Origin: a virus
Virus record (IMG/VR): IMGVR_UViG_3300038825_000894
Span: 1 to 43,600 of that record
Strand: one strand, 5' to 3'
Length of the DNA stretch: 43,600 bases
Positions 7,652 through 16,645 of this stretch are shown piece by piece. Made by a program: the position numbers and the translations under genes. The notes under the pieces are model-generated. The model did not search any database. It was not told where the DNA came from and was given only the letters and a program-made list of their open reading frames with translations. The first letter of the stretch is position 1; the number at the start of each line of letters is the position of its first letter.

Positions 7652-8575
7652 ATGGGACTTTTAGATGACATCGGAGGTTTGCTAGGCACAGGCGCGACAA
7701 TCTACGGCTTGTCGCAGTTGGGTCGTACGCCAACGCCGTCAGTTCAAGAGACGACAGGAGAAGCTCTAACAGCTTTCAGAGACAACTACCCTGCGTATGC
7801 AGAGATGTTGCGTCAGGAAGCTGGTCGAGAGTTAGAGCGTCAGCAAGAACTTTACCCCGAACAACTCAAGCTAGCTCAGCAACAGCTCGGTGCAGCTAGA
7901 GCCTTTGTACCGCAGTACGGTCAGCTTGCTTCTGACGAGGCATACCGCGAGGCGATGTCCGAAGCTGGCAAGCAGGTGGACGTTCTTCGTGGCCCCGGCG
8001 GTCAGCTTATAGATGAAGCGTACGCTAAGGCACAGCAAGTAGATCCAGAGTTCTACGGCCAACGCGCTCAAGCAGGTGCGCTGCTTGGTGACTTGCTTCG
8101 CAGTTTTACTGATCCAAGTACAGGGCGTTTCACCGGAGAACTTAGCGGAGGCGAGCGTGCAGAAGTTGAACGGCAAGTTAACAGAGCGCGACAGATGCGT
8201 GGTGGTTTGGGTGGGCCGCAGAACGTAAGTGATATAGTTTCTCAGGCGATGCAGTTCGGACAAGCCGCACAACGCAAGCGCGATCAACTCGGTCAGGCGC
8301 TAGGTGTTGCTACATCTTTCCTTCCTGCGTCTCGTAGCGGATTTGACCCACTACAGGTTGCACTCGGCAGACCGTCGCAGCAATTCGGTGCGCAACAGTT
8401 TGCACCGCCGCAAGCTGTAGCTCCCACGCAAGGGCAAGCTGGTCAGTTTATGGGTAACGTGATGGCAGGAGCTAGGCAATCTGCTGGGTTCCAAGCAGCG
8501 CAACCTTCGCTACTCACAAACATTGGTAGCGTAGCAAAAACATTTCCCGGCCTCGCAGGAGGTCTTAGCTGGTAA
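7652..8575 (+). CDS. Internal virion (ejection) protein candidate, Gln/Ala-rich
   Basis: 307 residues with a strong GGAGATAAG ribosome site before the ATG. A short hydrophobic, Gly-rich N-terminus (LLDDIGGLLGTGATIYGLSQL) precedes a long helical region rich in Gln, Ala, Glu and Arg (about 45-215), then a Pro/Gln/Ala-rich tail. This arrangement and the position immediately before two larger helical proteins match the small internal or ejected proteins of podoviruses (T7 gp14-like role, by context). No enzymatic motif seen. Confidence 0.55.
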   Translation: MGLLDDIGGLLGTGATIYGLSQLGRTPTPSVQETTGEALTAFRDNYPAYAEMLRQEAGRELERQQELYPEQLKLAQQQLGAARAFVPQYGQLASDEAYREAMSEAGKQVDVLRGPGGQLIDEAYAKAQQVDPEFYGQRAQAGALLGDLLRSFTDPSTGRFTGELSGGERAEVERQVNRARQMRGGLGGPQNVSDIVSQAMQFGQAAQRKRDQLGQALGVATSFLPASRSGFDPLQVALGRPSQQFGAQQFAPPQAVAPTQGQAGQFMGNVMAGARQSAGFQAAQPSLLTNIGSVAKTFPGLAGGLSW

Positions 8576-8583
8576 GGACAAAC

Positions 8584-9459
8584 ATGACTGAAGAAGAAAG
8601 AAGACGACGACTAGGTATACAAACTACTCCAGAGTATGAGGACTATCTCATACGTGTTGCACAAGCGCGTGCAGCAGGACTACCTGACCCTGCACCGTTA
8701 GTTGGAGTGCCTACTGAAGAAGCACAACCTACGTCTCGCGCTGCTATGATGCAGCCCGGTGAGCAGCGGTTGATACGTCCTTACGTTGACCCTCGTGACG
8801 AGATGATTGCATCTAGCCCTGCGCTCGTACGTCCGGTTTACAGCATACTTGATCGAATGCTGCGTCCCGGTCGTGCTGGTATGGCAGATCGCATGAACCG
8901 CGAGTACATGGAGGGACTGCTTCAACGTGATGCTGACCAGCGCCGTGCATTAGCTGAGCGTCAGTTGATAGAGGCGCAAGGCCAGAAGATGCAATCGGAT
9001 GCTGCGCTTGCAGAGGTAGAGCGTAAGGCAGCAGAAGGTGATCCAGTTGCAATTGATCAACTTGAAAAGTATAGCAGAGCAATGTACGCAGGTCGTCGCA
9101 CAGAAAGTCCTGACTTTACACAACTTTTTGGAGCGGGAGGAAGTGCCGGAGGTCAGGCTAGCGGTGATCGACCTCCTATGATACCAACACCAGAAGGCGC
9201 TAGAATGCCTATGCGAAGAGCTGAACCTGCTAATCCGTACGCAAATCTGAGTGCTGAAGATGCAAGGGCATTATACGATTCTCGCATAGCTGAGATAGAT
9301 ACAACAGCACAGCAGCAGATAGATAGCGCTCCTTTGAGTAGTGTATTAACAAACGTTACTGGTGGCCCTGCTGAGACTGTACGACAAGCGGAGGCATTAA
9401 AAGCGTTAAACCTTCGACAGCTTAGAGAATATCATCCTAACGTTGCTCCTCAGTTATAA
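8584..9459 (+). CDS. Putative internal virion protein (291 aa)
   Basis: 291 residues, mostly helical and charged. It begins MTEEERRRRLG, closely resembling the start of the following giant protein (MTEEEKRRLL), so the two may share an N-terminal signal. Central coiled-coil-like stretch at about 105-165 (RRALAERQLIEAQGQKMQSD), then a disordered Pro/Ala part and a final helix. Ends by overlapping the next ATG by one base (TAATG). Inferred to be packaged and ejected with DNA. Confidence 0.55.
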   Translation: MTEEERRRRLGIQTTPEYEDYLIRVAQARAAGLPDPAPLVGVPTEEAQPTSRAAMMQPGEQRLIRPYVDPRDEMIASSPALVRPVYSILDRMLRPGRAGMADRMNREYMEGLLQRDADQRRALAERQLIEAQGQKMQSDAALAEVERKAAEGDPVAIDQLEKYSRAMYAGRRTESPDFTQLFGAGGSAGGQASGDRPPMIPTPEGARMPMRRAEPANPYANLSAEDARALYDSRIAEIDTTAQQQIDSAPLSSVLTNVTGGPAETVRQAEALKALNLRQLREYHPNVAPQL

Positions 9460-12400
9460 TGACCGAAGAAGAAAAGCGTAGGCTGCTTTTACAGTATGGG
9501 TACAATCCAGATGAGTACGATCTGGTTGAGCCTATAGAGTATTATAAAAGCGAAACGACACGACCTAGCGCAGTAGGGACAGGTTTAAAGCAAAGCGTAG
9601 GCCCGACGGTTGGCGCTCTTTACGGTGCTAAAAAAGGCGCAACGTTGCTTGGCCGTTTTGGGCCTCTACCCGGTCTAGTTGGCGGTTTTACTGGAGGTGT
9701 TATAGGCGCTATAGGCGGCGGTCTTGGTCAAGACGTTGTAGAAGAAGCTGTTTTAGAAGAGGCTGATAAAACAGCTCTCAACCTAGAGCGCCAAGCAGCA
9801 GCACAAAAATACCCTTACACAACATTCTTAGCTCAGTCAGTACCATCTGGCTTTGTTGCAGGGCCGTCGTTGACAACTCTTAAAGCACTTCCCGGTGCTA
9901 TAAAGAACGCTCCGCTACGTACAATGACTGCGCTTGAAAAACACGCACTCACAAGCGCAGGTATAGGTAGCGGTCTTGAAGCCGGTGTAGAAGCTGGTTC
10001 ACAGATAGTGAGAGGTGAGGATCTAGACTATGGTAGAATAGGCCTTGCTGGTCTTGTCGGTGGCACACTTACCGAACCTACAAGTTTAGGGCGTAAAATA
10101 TTTGACACACCTAAAGCACCTCTACCGGACAAAGTAAAAGTAAGAGATGCTGAAGGTAACGTCCAAGAGATAAACAACCCAGCGCTGATGGAGCAGTTGG
10201 CTGCTACACGTAGCCGAGTCTTTGAGGAGAAAGCCGCAGCAGAGAAGCAGCTTGAGCTAGACATTCAAGCAAACGAAGCGAAGCAAGCAGCAAACGATAG
10301 CGCCAGAGCTGACGCAGAGACAGCGAAGCGCGACGAGACAACGGCCTCGGAAGACAAGGAGTCAGCGCGGCTACTGAAAGAAGAGGGTATAACTCTGAAC
10401 AGAGAACACGCTGAAGCGAAGAAACAACGAGATGCTTTAGATCAAGAGCTTAAAAGTTTAAGCGAACAATACGACTCTGATCATATACTTGTAAGCAAAA
10501 AGAAAGCCGAAGGGCTAAAGGCTGTTCAAACACTCAAGAACGTAGAAGAACGTATACTTCAAAACAACAAAGCTAAAGCAGCTTTAAAGAACGAGACGTA
10601 CGCTCAAGAGCAGGAGGCTAATGACCTAGCTGAACTTCATATCCGCAGAGAACAAGCGATCACAGGCAAGACGCTGAAAGCTCCGCCTCCCGCTGATACG
10701 CTAAGAGCTGCCAAAGGTTTGGCAGAGCGTATCGGTATGAGTTGGCGTGCGGCTATCCCAGAAGTCGTGAAGATGGCCAACGTCGAAACGCCTGATAAGT
10801 TGCGAGGAATTTACAGCGTAGCAGAACACGCGGCTGCTATAAACGAAAAGACTGCCACACCTGACACTCCCATACACGAGGCTATTCATGGCGTATGGCA
10901 GGTTATGAAGCGCGGCGAAAACTTAAAAGATCAAGAGATCATAAGTTTTCTAGAGAACGATTTAATCAAGAGCGGCCCTGAGTTTGATAAGCTCGAAACA
11001 GCGCAGGAGAAACGCATCCTTGCCGAGGAGCTTATCGTAGAAGGCGCTGGCCGTGTGCTGACCAAGCGACTAAACGAAGCACCGCAAGGTGTTGTCAACA
11101 AGTTCAAACGCTACATTGACGACTTGATACTTGCGCGTGAGGCACGCAAAGGATTTCCACAGAAGAACCTTCAGCGCATATCTGAGTGGCTCGCTATGAG
11201 AGTAGAGCGCCAGCCAGCGTTACAACCGCAGCAGCTAGAGCTGTTTCTGAAAGACTTGCCCGTGCCGAACATTGTGACCAAGCCGGACGGTAGCAATGCT
11301 GCTGAAGAAAGTGGCGGCTTGTTCGACGACAGGATGCGCACGCAAAAGAAAAAGCAGCGCTACTACACCGACGAGGAAATCGCCAAAGAGTTTGGTAGAG
11401 TACGTGAGGCCATCGAGAAAGAGCATGGCCTCAAAGCTAGCAAGCCGCTTGTGGATGATGCCAAGCGCATCTTCAATAAGATTCAGCAAGACCATCGCAG
11501 ACTACAGAAGGTAGACGAAGACAAGACTGCCGAGGCTTTTGAGGTAGCCTCGATGTACGACCCTGCGCTCAAGGGCAAGTACAGTAAGCGAGTGCGCAGC
11601 AAGATGTCGGTCGATCAGATTCATAAGGCACTAGCCCGCTTTGCTAGCAGACCTTTCCCAGAAGACATGAGCGGGGAGGACATAGCGAAGGTCGTGAATG
11701 GTATGCCTTTGTACCACGGGTCAAGGTACTCAGACTATATGTTCTCCGCACGTGAGCGTAGGTCTCCGAAAGAGTTTGTTTTAGCTGAAGGCTTTAAAGG
11801 TGAAGGGCTTTCACCAAAAGGTAATTTAGGTCGTGGCATATACATGACTCCTTCAGAAGATATTGCCAAAGGCTATGGAGAACTCTTAACACTAAGAACA
11901 AACTTTAAAAGTCTTTATGATATAAACAAGTTATACGAGGAGCGGAGGCCTTGGCGAGGCGCTGCTGAATTTATAGAAGCAGCCGAAGAACTTGGATATC
12001 CAATAGAGCGCGACTTTAAGTATAATGAGAGGAACGTTGTAGCAATAGCCGGTGGCAATATACCTTTTGAACAAACACCTAAACTAGAAAAAGACTTTCA
12101 AGAAGGCTTAGCACCATCTGATATAAGAAATCGTGTGTTAAGTTCTATGGGTTACGATGGCTTAGTTCAAGTAACTCCCGGCTTTACTACAGAAATCGTA
12201 GCCTTCCGTGAACCATTTGAGAAAGCCAACGATACCGTAAAAGACTTCTACACAGGCCAACGCTTGCAGAGGAAAGAGGGCGGCATTAAAGGCGGCGACG
12301 ATCCTTATGGCATAGAAGACTACTTTAAGAAGTTGAACGACTACCAGCTAACGTCTGGCACAGATCACTTCTCATCTAACCCATCCATACTGCACGGCTT

Positions 12401-14954
12401 CAAGCTGACCAGCGTTGTTGATAGCATACGTCTCATCGGTAAAAGCATCGAGGAGAAGAAGTACGCGAACCAAGTTGCTGATGCGCTCGACGCTACTGCA
12501 CGGGACAGCCGTGAGTTGCAGGGCCGGTTCATAGAATCGCTGATGTTGCAGATTGCTGGTAAGAAGCTATCGAAGAAGGATGCGGAGCTGCTGCAAACTT
12601 ACATGGTTTACAAGAGGGCGAAGGAGCCGATACCTGCTGATGTGCAGCAAGCCTACGATGCGCCGAACAGTATGATACGGCATTACCACAAAGTTCTGAC
12701 CGATGCTTATCAAGAGAGTGGTAAAGTTATGGTATCGGAGGACATCAAGGTTTACTCGCGCAACACAGGCGAGTATCGCAAGCGTCTTCTTGACGAGAAC
12801 TACGTGCCAGAAACGATCAACGCTACAAAGCTGCGTGAGTTGCAGGGTGACGCTGGTGCAGCCGAGCAGCGCAATGCTCGTGCCGAACTCATCAAATACT
12901 GGAAGAGCGCCCGTAAGGACGCTGACATGATTACCGATGAGGACTTAGAGATCGCAGCCAATCGCTACATTACAAAAAGCACAGACTTCGACAACGATCT
13001 CGGTTCTTCTAAGTTCGGCGCTGTACGTAAAGTGCAGGGTCTAGGCTTACCTCGCACACGAGATGCCGCCACCGGCAAGCTGGTGTGGATTGAGCCGAGC
13101 GCAGTCAACAACTACACAAGATACTTTAAGCGCTTTGCAGATGACGTTGCGTTCTACCGTAACGTTGAAAAGAACTCCACGGTCAGCGCATTGCTAGGTG
13201 TTGCACACGAGGGAGTGCATGGCGCTCGGATAGAGAACAGTCCGTTCGTTACGCCTACCAAGAAGGAGATCGTAGAAGGACGCGAGGTCATCTTGAACGC
13301 TGGTATGACCAGCCATCCAGCCGTTCGTGATTTCATGAAAGGCTACCTCGGTTACTACGATGGTTCAGAACTTATTGGCAGGACTGCAAACCGCGTTGTA
13401 ACGAGTCATTGGTTGGGTTTAATGTCCGGCATACGTGATCTGTTTACATCTTATACACTAGCGCTGCCTTACCTTTCGTGGAACAACGCGAGTGCGCTGG
13501 CGAAGTCGTTCACTACATGGAAAGAGAACTGGACGAACAGTCATATGTACGGTGTGAACAAGGCGCAATCCAACAGAATTGAGTTTGGCCTAGAAAGTCA
13601 CAGCGCGTTGCTAGACTACGCCGATAAGTGGAGTGACTTTATGGCCAGACTTTCTGGACGTAATATGCTGGAGCGCTCAACTCGTGCGCTACAGTTTGGC
13701 TTGGGTCGTGCCGTCACGTTGCAGAACCTAACGCTCCCCGATACTAACCGGACTGCGATGCGTACGCTTCAAACGCTCAGCAGAATGTCGGGCGTGGACT
13801 ACAAGCGACTGCGCCGTCATGCAGACAACGAGACTCCTGCTAACAAAGATTTCAAGTTAAGTAAGGAAGAGTACGACGACGCGCTAAACAAGATGGCCGC
13901 TGCTTGGGTAGAAGTAAACCAAGGCACGTACGATGTTCGTGGCGTACCGTCATGGACGCTGTTCGGTGCGCCTTCGCTGTTCACCTCGCTCTCACGCTGG
14001 ACGGTAGAGAAGACCACGCGCATGGAACGTGACATTCTCAATCCGCTGCTGAACGAGGGCGACCCCAGACCGCTGCTGAAAGCTACGCTTGGCGCTTTGT
14101 TCACCGGCTACGTTTTGCAGGAGGTGAGCGAGGAGGTTTACAACAAGCTGCAAGGTTCGCCTACGTTTGAAGAGTCGTTGAAAGCGGAGAACCGTGAGGA
14201 GGCTACGTATGCTGTCGTGAATATGCTGAATCAGTCCGGTTACTTCGGCCTCGTAAGTGCGCTGCTGAACGATTGGGCTAGAGCAGAACAAGGCTACAAC
14301 CCCGACATACCGGGCGGCTTCGTGTTCCCAGCGTATGACTTCTTCACTAACACGCTGACTGATCCCCTGCTTGACGCAGCTCGCGCTATTGAAGAGGGCG
14401 CTCCTGCACTAGCAACTCTCGGTGAAGCGATTTTTGGTCAGCATGGTGTAGTCACAAAGTCCACGCAGACTTATCGCATTATGATGCAGCAAGCGTTCCT
14501 GCGTGATGAGATGTCCGACATGAATATGCGCCGTGACTACCGTGTGTTCCGTCGCCTTGAAGGTTTCAAGGATGCGCCGGTATCTCCTGAGATGGGCAAC
14601 AAGTTCATGCGCCCAGCTACGCGAGAGTTCAAGGAGGCTGAGACGCTTGAGGAAATGTACCAGAGCTTGCCGAAGGCGCTCGACGAGCAGATCGAGAGAG
14701 CGAACGGTCGCAGCGACAAACTGAAGTCCTACGTGCAGGGTATGTATACAACCTCTGATAAGACAATGCCCTCGGTGAAAACGGATGAAGGTGTTGAAGA
14801 GTTCCTACGCTACCGCCAGTACATGATGGACTTGGGTAGAGGTAAGGATTGGCAGCGTACGTTCAACGAGTGGGCAAGACGTAAGCAGATGGCTCCTGCA
14901 AGGAAGGCGCTCGTCAAAAGCTACGTGCAGCATAGGGTAGCAACGGGCGGGTGA
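9459..14954 (+). CDS. Giant polyvalent ejection protein with zincin and ADP-ribosyltransferase motifs
   Basis: 1,831 residues. Residues 45-90 are a Gly-rich hydrophobic, membrane-active-looking segment. About 245-400 is a charged coiled coil. Then HEAIH at 473-477, with an acidic pair at 523-524 (AEELIVEG), forms the HExxH plus Glu pattern of a zincin peptidase. Residues 750-916 carry an ADP-ribosyltransferase pattern: Y-H-G-S at 752-755, G-I-Y-M-T at 793-797 and a late E-I-V-A-F at 912-916. The remaining 900 residues are helical. This architecture fits the polyvalent proteins described in phages and conjugative elements, which enter the cell with the DNA and attack host defences. Whether either site is active is untested. 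Here it also occupies the position of the large podovirus internal core protein. Confidence 0.75.
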   Translation: MTEEEKRRLLLQYGYNPDEYDLVEPIEYYKSETTRPSAVGTGLKQSVGPTVGALYGAKKGATLLGRFGPLPGLVGGFTGGVIGAIGGGLGQDVVEEAVLEEADKTALNLERQAAAQKYPYTTFLAQSVPSGFVAGPSLTTLKALPGAIKNAPLRTMTALEKHALTSAGIGSGLEAGVEAGSQIVRGEDLDYGRIGLAGLVGGTLTEPTSLGRKIFDTPKAPLPDKVKVRDAEGNVQEINNPALMEQLAATRSRVFEEKAAAEKQLELDIQANEAKQAANDSARADAETAKRDETTASEDKESARLLKEEGITLNREHAEAKKQRDALDQELKSLSEQYDSDHILVSKKKAEGLKAVQTLKNVEERILQNNKAKAALKNETYAQEQEANDLAELHIRREQAITGKTLKAPPPADTLRAAKGLAERIGMSWRAAIPEVVKMANVETPDKLRGIYSVAEHAAAINEKTATPDTPIHEAIHGVWQVMKRGENLKDQEIISFLENDLIKSGPEFDKLETAQEKRILAEELIVEGAGRVLTKRLNEAPQGVVNKFKRYIDDLILAREARKGFPQKNLQRISEWLAMRVERQPALQPQQLELFLKDLPVPNIVTKPDGSNAAEESGGLFDDRMRTQKKKQRYYTDEEIAKEFGRVREAIEKEHGLKASKPLVDDAKRIFNKIQQDHRRLQKVDEDKTAEAFEVASMYDPALKGKYSKRVRSKMSVDQIHKALARFASRPFPEDMSGEDIAKVVNGMPLYHGSRYSDYMFSARERRSPKEFVLAEGFKGEGLSPKGNLGRGIYMTPSEDIAKGYGELLTLRTNFKSLYDINKLYEERRPWRGAAEFIEAAEELGYPIERDFKYNERNVVAIAGGNIPFEQTPKLEKDFQEGLAPSDIRNRVLSSMGYDGLVQVTPGFTTEIVAFREPFEKANDTVKDFYTGQRLQRKEGGIKGGDDPYGIEDYFKKLNDYQLTSGTDHFSSNPSILHGFKLTSVVDSIRLIGKSIEEKKYANQVADALDATARDSRELQGRFIESLMLQIAGKKLSKKDAELLQTYMVYKRAKEPIPADVQQAYDAPNSMIRHYHKVLTDAYQESGKVMVSEDIKVYSRNTGEYRKRLLDENYVPETINATKLRELQGDAGAAEQRNARAELIKYWKSARKDADMITDEDLEIAANRYITKSTDFDNDLGSSKFGAVRKVQGLGLPRTRDAATGKLVWIEPSAVNNYTRYFKRFADDVAFYRNVEKNSTVSALLGVAHEGVHGARIENSPFVTPTKKEIVEGREVILNAGMTSHPAVRDFMKGYLGYYDGSELIGRTANRVVTSHWLGLMSGIRDLFTSYTLALPYLSWNNASALAKSFTTWKENWTNSHMYGVNKAQSNRIEFGLESHSALLDYADKWSDFMARLSGRNMLERSTRALQFGLGRAVTLQNLTLPDTNRTAMRTLQTLSRMSGVDYKRLRRHADNETPANKDFKLSKEEYDDALNKMAAAWVEVNQGTYDVRGVPSWTLFGAPSLFTSLSRWTVEKTTRMERDILNPLLNEGDPRPLLKATLGALFTGYVLQEVSEEVYNKLQGSPTFEESLKAENREEATYAVVNMLNQSGYFGLVSALLNDWARAEQGYNPDIPGGFVFPAYDFFTNTLTDPLLDAARAIEEGAPALATLGEAIFGQHGVVTKSTQTYRIMMQQAFLRDEMSDMNMRRDYRVFRRLEGFKDAPVSPEMGNKFMRPATREFKEAETLEEMYQSLPKALDEQIERANGRSDKLKSYVQGMYTTSDKTMPSVKTDEGVEEFLRYRQYMMDLGRGKDWQRTFNEWARRKQMAPARKALVKSYVQHRVATGG

Positions 14955-15346
14955 AATCTGTAGGAGTCAGGGGGGAACTTCTAGTAGCGCAGGAGTTGAT
15001 GCAGCGTGGCTGGAGCGTCGCGTTCCCATTCGGTGATAACTCCTACTACGATCTGATAGCTGAAAGACTCAGCCACATCTGCCGCATTCAAGTGAAATGT
15101 ACTGAGCGCCTCGCACTTAACGTAGGTGGTCACGGCCCTCACTACAGTTTTAGTCTGACGCACGGCACGGGTACAAATAAAATGGGCTACGATGAAACTA
15201 TGATAGACTTCTTCATCTGCTGCTCGATTGAAGGTAATCGCTACTGGGTACTGCCTGTCAAAGCTGTAACGACGAAGACGTTGAAGATTTTCTTGGATGG
15301 TCAGAAGTACCACGAGTACGAAGGTGCGTGGGACTTGTTGCATTAA
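14951..15346 (+). CDS. PD-(D/E)XK nuclease-like protein (131 aa)
   Basis: 131 residues with GTG start overlapping the preceding stop (GTGA). E9 in RGELLVAQELMQRGW, D34 in YYDLI and Q47-x-K49 in RIQVKCTE reproduce the E...D...(E/Q)xK arrangement of the PD-(D/E)XK fold, close to the small intron-type or archaeal resolvase-like nucleases. It could resolve branched DNA or assist packaging. It is the last gene of the late plus-strand block and is followed by a terminator hairpin. Coupling to the giant ejection protein may mean it acts with it. Confidence 0.7.
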   Translation: MKSVGVRGELLVAQELMQRGWSVAFPFGDNSYYDLIAERLSHICRIQVKCTERLALNVGGHGPHYSFSLTHGTGTNKMGYDETMIDFFICCSIEGNRYWVLPVKAVTTKTLKIFLDGQKYHEYEGAWDLLH

Positions 15347-15347
15347 A

Positions 15348-15376
15348 AGCACGGCGAGCGTCTAACCCGCCGTGCT
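15348..15376. terminator. Bidirectional terminator between convergent gene blocks
   Basis: Perfect 9-bp stem, AGCACGGCG paired with CGCCGTGCT around an 11-nt loop. It lies 2 nt after the plus-strand nuclease stop and 2 nt before the minus-strand stop. A run of A's on the left (TTAAAAG) gives a short U tract for minus-strand transcripts; the plus side is followed by GTTC only. Its position between converging operons makes it the likely stop for both. Confidence 0.75.
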
Positions 15377-15378
15377 GT

Positions 15379-15720
15379 TCAAACCCGCTCTAGCCACTCG
15401 ACTAGCATTGCTGCATCTACCAACTCCGTCTCGCAGTCAGCATCGTTGCCGTCTGGTGTTGAACCTAGCAGCAAGCCGCGACCTGCTATCGGAGAAGGGT
15501 AGCCCTCGAACATGAAGAACTCGTGAGGCTTACCGTCGATGAGGCTCATGTCGTCAACGTAGAGCGTGTCGCCGTTGTCGAGCGCACGTATTGTTGTGAA
15601 GATGTCACACTCAAGGTGATCTTGAATATCCTTGAAGTTCGCTACGCTAACTACAGATACTAGCTTCGACTCAGGGTCTATCAAATATCCTGTGCTACTT
15701 TTTTCCTCCGAAGTATTCAT
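15379..15720 (-). CDS. DUF3846-like hypothetical protein
   Basis: 113 residues. The sequence YLIDPESKLVSVV, then DTLYVDDMSL and PIAGRGLLLGSTPDG, follows the order I recall for DUF3846 proteins of phages and actinobacteria (IDP..., L-y-V-D, ...i-a-G-r-g-l-v-x-G). No known activity. AGGAAGG lies about 10 nt before ATG 15720. Last gene of the leftward replication block; overlaps the SNase gene by 26 nt. Confidence 0.6.
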   Translation of the reverse strand: MNTSEEKSSTGYLIDPESKLVSVVSVANFKDIQDHLECDIFTTIRALDNGDTLYVDDMSLIDGKPHEFFMFEGYPSPIAGRGLLLGSTPDGNDADCETELVDAAMLVEWLERV

Positions 15721-16060
15721 CAGCGTAACCTTCCTCTACTAGGACTTCGTTGAAGTTCACATCGTACTCGCCGTACAGCGTACCCAACACTCTGCCGTAC
15801 TTGCCCTTCTTGTCGAGAGACGTACGTATCACGCAGCGGTTGTCGTTGTCGGCCAGCAGTTCCTCTAGGCGAGCCATTGCAGCCAGCCCAGCCTTCTTCT
15901 CGATCTTGTCGCGTGTGCGAATCTCCGGTGTGTTGATGCCGTACAGCCGTATGCGTTGCTTGCTGTAGGTGTTGAAGCCGAGGTCAACGAGAGCGTCAAC
16001 GGTATCGCCGTCAACTACCCTCGTCACCTCTGCGTTGTAGTGGTATAGCTTGTCGCTCAT
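15695..16060 (-). CDS. Staphylococcal nuclease-like (SNase) endonuclease
   Basis: 121 residues from ATG 16060, which overlaps the upstream stop as ATGA; a GTG further upstream is less likely. VVDGDTVDAL (D17, D19), RIRLYGINTPE (R38, E46) and KYGRVLG (R90) match the calcium-binding and catalytic positions of thermonucleases. One Ca-ligand-type Asp (the D of the usual D-T-P-E) is replaced by Asn43, common in phage and plasmid relatives. No secretion signal, so it would act in the cytoplasm, plausibly on host DNA for nucleotide recycling or in recombination. Confidence 0.8.
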   Translation of the reverse strand: MSDKLYHYNAEVTRVVDGDTVDALVDLGFNTYSKQRIRLYGINTPEIRTRDKIEKKAGLAAMARLEELLADNDNRCVIRTSLDKKGKYGRVLGTLYGEYDVNFNEVLVEEGYADEYFGGKK

Positions 16061-16332
16061 TTCCAAAGCTGCCACCACTTCCGCTCTTTCATAGGCCGTA
16101 CATCCTCTATGTTCTTGGCAGCGCGTGTTCTCGCCTGAGACAAGTCAGCTACCGTAAACATATAAGGTGTAGGTTCGCCGTCGCGTTTCGCGAACAGCCC
16201 GTCTAGATACACGAGGTAATACTCATCGTTAGAACCTCTGTACTTGTTTGTGTTCTTTACAATAGCAATCTCACCGAGCGCTATCGTCTCACGAGCTTTC
16301 ATCATCTCGTGCTTTTCTTCGTCATTCATCAT
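16057..16332 (-). CDS. Hypothetical protein (91 aa)
   Basis: 91 residues from ATG 16332 (or 16329, one codon later), overlapping the upstream gene's stop; a GGGAG site is 8 nt upstream. A longer frame back to 16425 is probably not used. It has charged N- and C-termini and a middle GEIAIVKNTNKYRG... YYLVYLDGLFAK that may be a small beta barrel. Ends KERKWWQLWK. Function unknown. Confidence 0.55.
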   Translation of the reverse strand: MMNDEEKHEMMKARETIALGEIAIVKNTNKYRGSNDEYYLVYLDGLFAKRDGEPTPYMFTVADLSQARTRAAKNIEDVRPMKERKWWQLWK

Positions 16333-16645
16333 ATCTTTGCTCCCATGCTGCTTCTTCTGCACTTTCTTCTGTCTCCTCGACGGCAAGGTCTTCGGCCTTA
16401 GTGTACTCTTCGTTTGTGAGTTCAACCTCGTCGAAGTTACCGTCGAAAAATGTCAGGTTAGACTCGGATAGCCTAACGTTTACTCGGTAAGGGCCATCGT
16501 CTTCATCTAGCCACACCTCAGCTTCATACGTAACCGTGCTATCTTCGCTTATGAAAACTTCACGGCCATGCAGGAAGTCTAGCGGTTTGTCTATTGATAC
16601 GTTTAACGTTACATCAAACGTACCTTTGTATCGTCTTCTAGTCAT
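16322..16645 (-). CDS. Hypothetical protein with acidic tail (107 aa)
   Basis: 107 residues. The first 80 are beta-type (GTFDVTLNVSIDKP, STVTYEAEVWLDED), followed by a Glu-rich end (VEETEESAEEAAWEQ). Start overlaps the stop of the DUF3987-type ATPase gene. Acidic tails of this sort are found on phage DNA mimics and on SSB-like proteins, but there is no clear family. Confidence 0.5.
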   Translation of the reverse strand: MTRRRYKGTFDVTLNVSIDKPLDFLHGREVFISEDSTVTYEAEVWLDEDDGPYRVNVRLSESNLTFFDGNFDEVELTNEEYTKAEDLAVEETEESAEEAAWEQRYDE

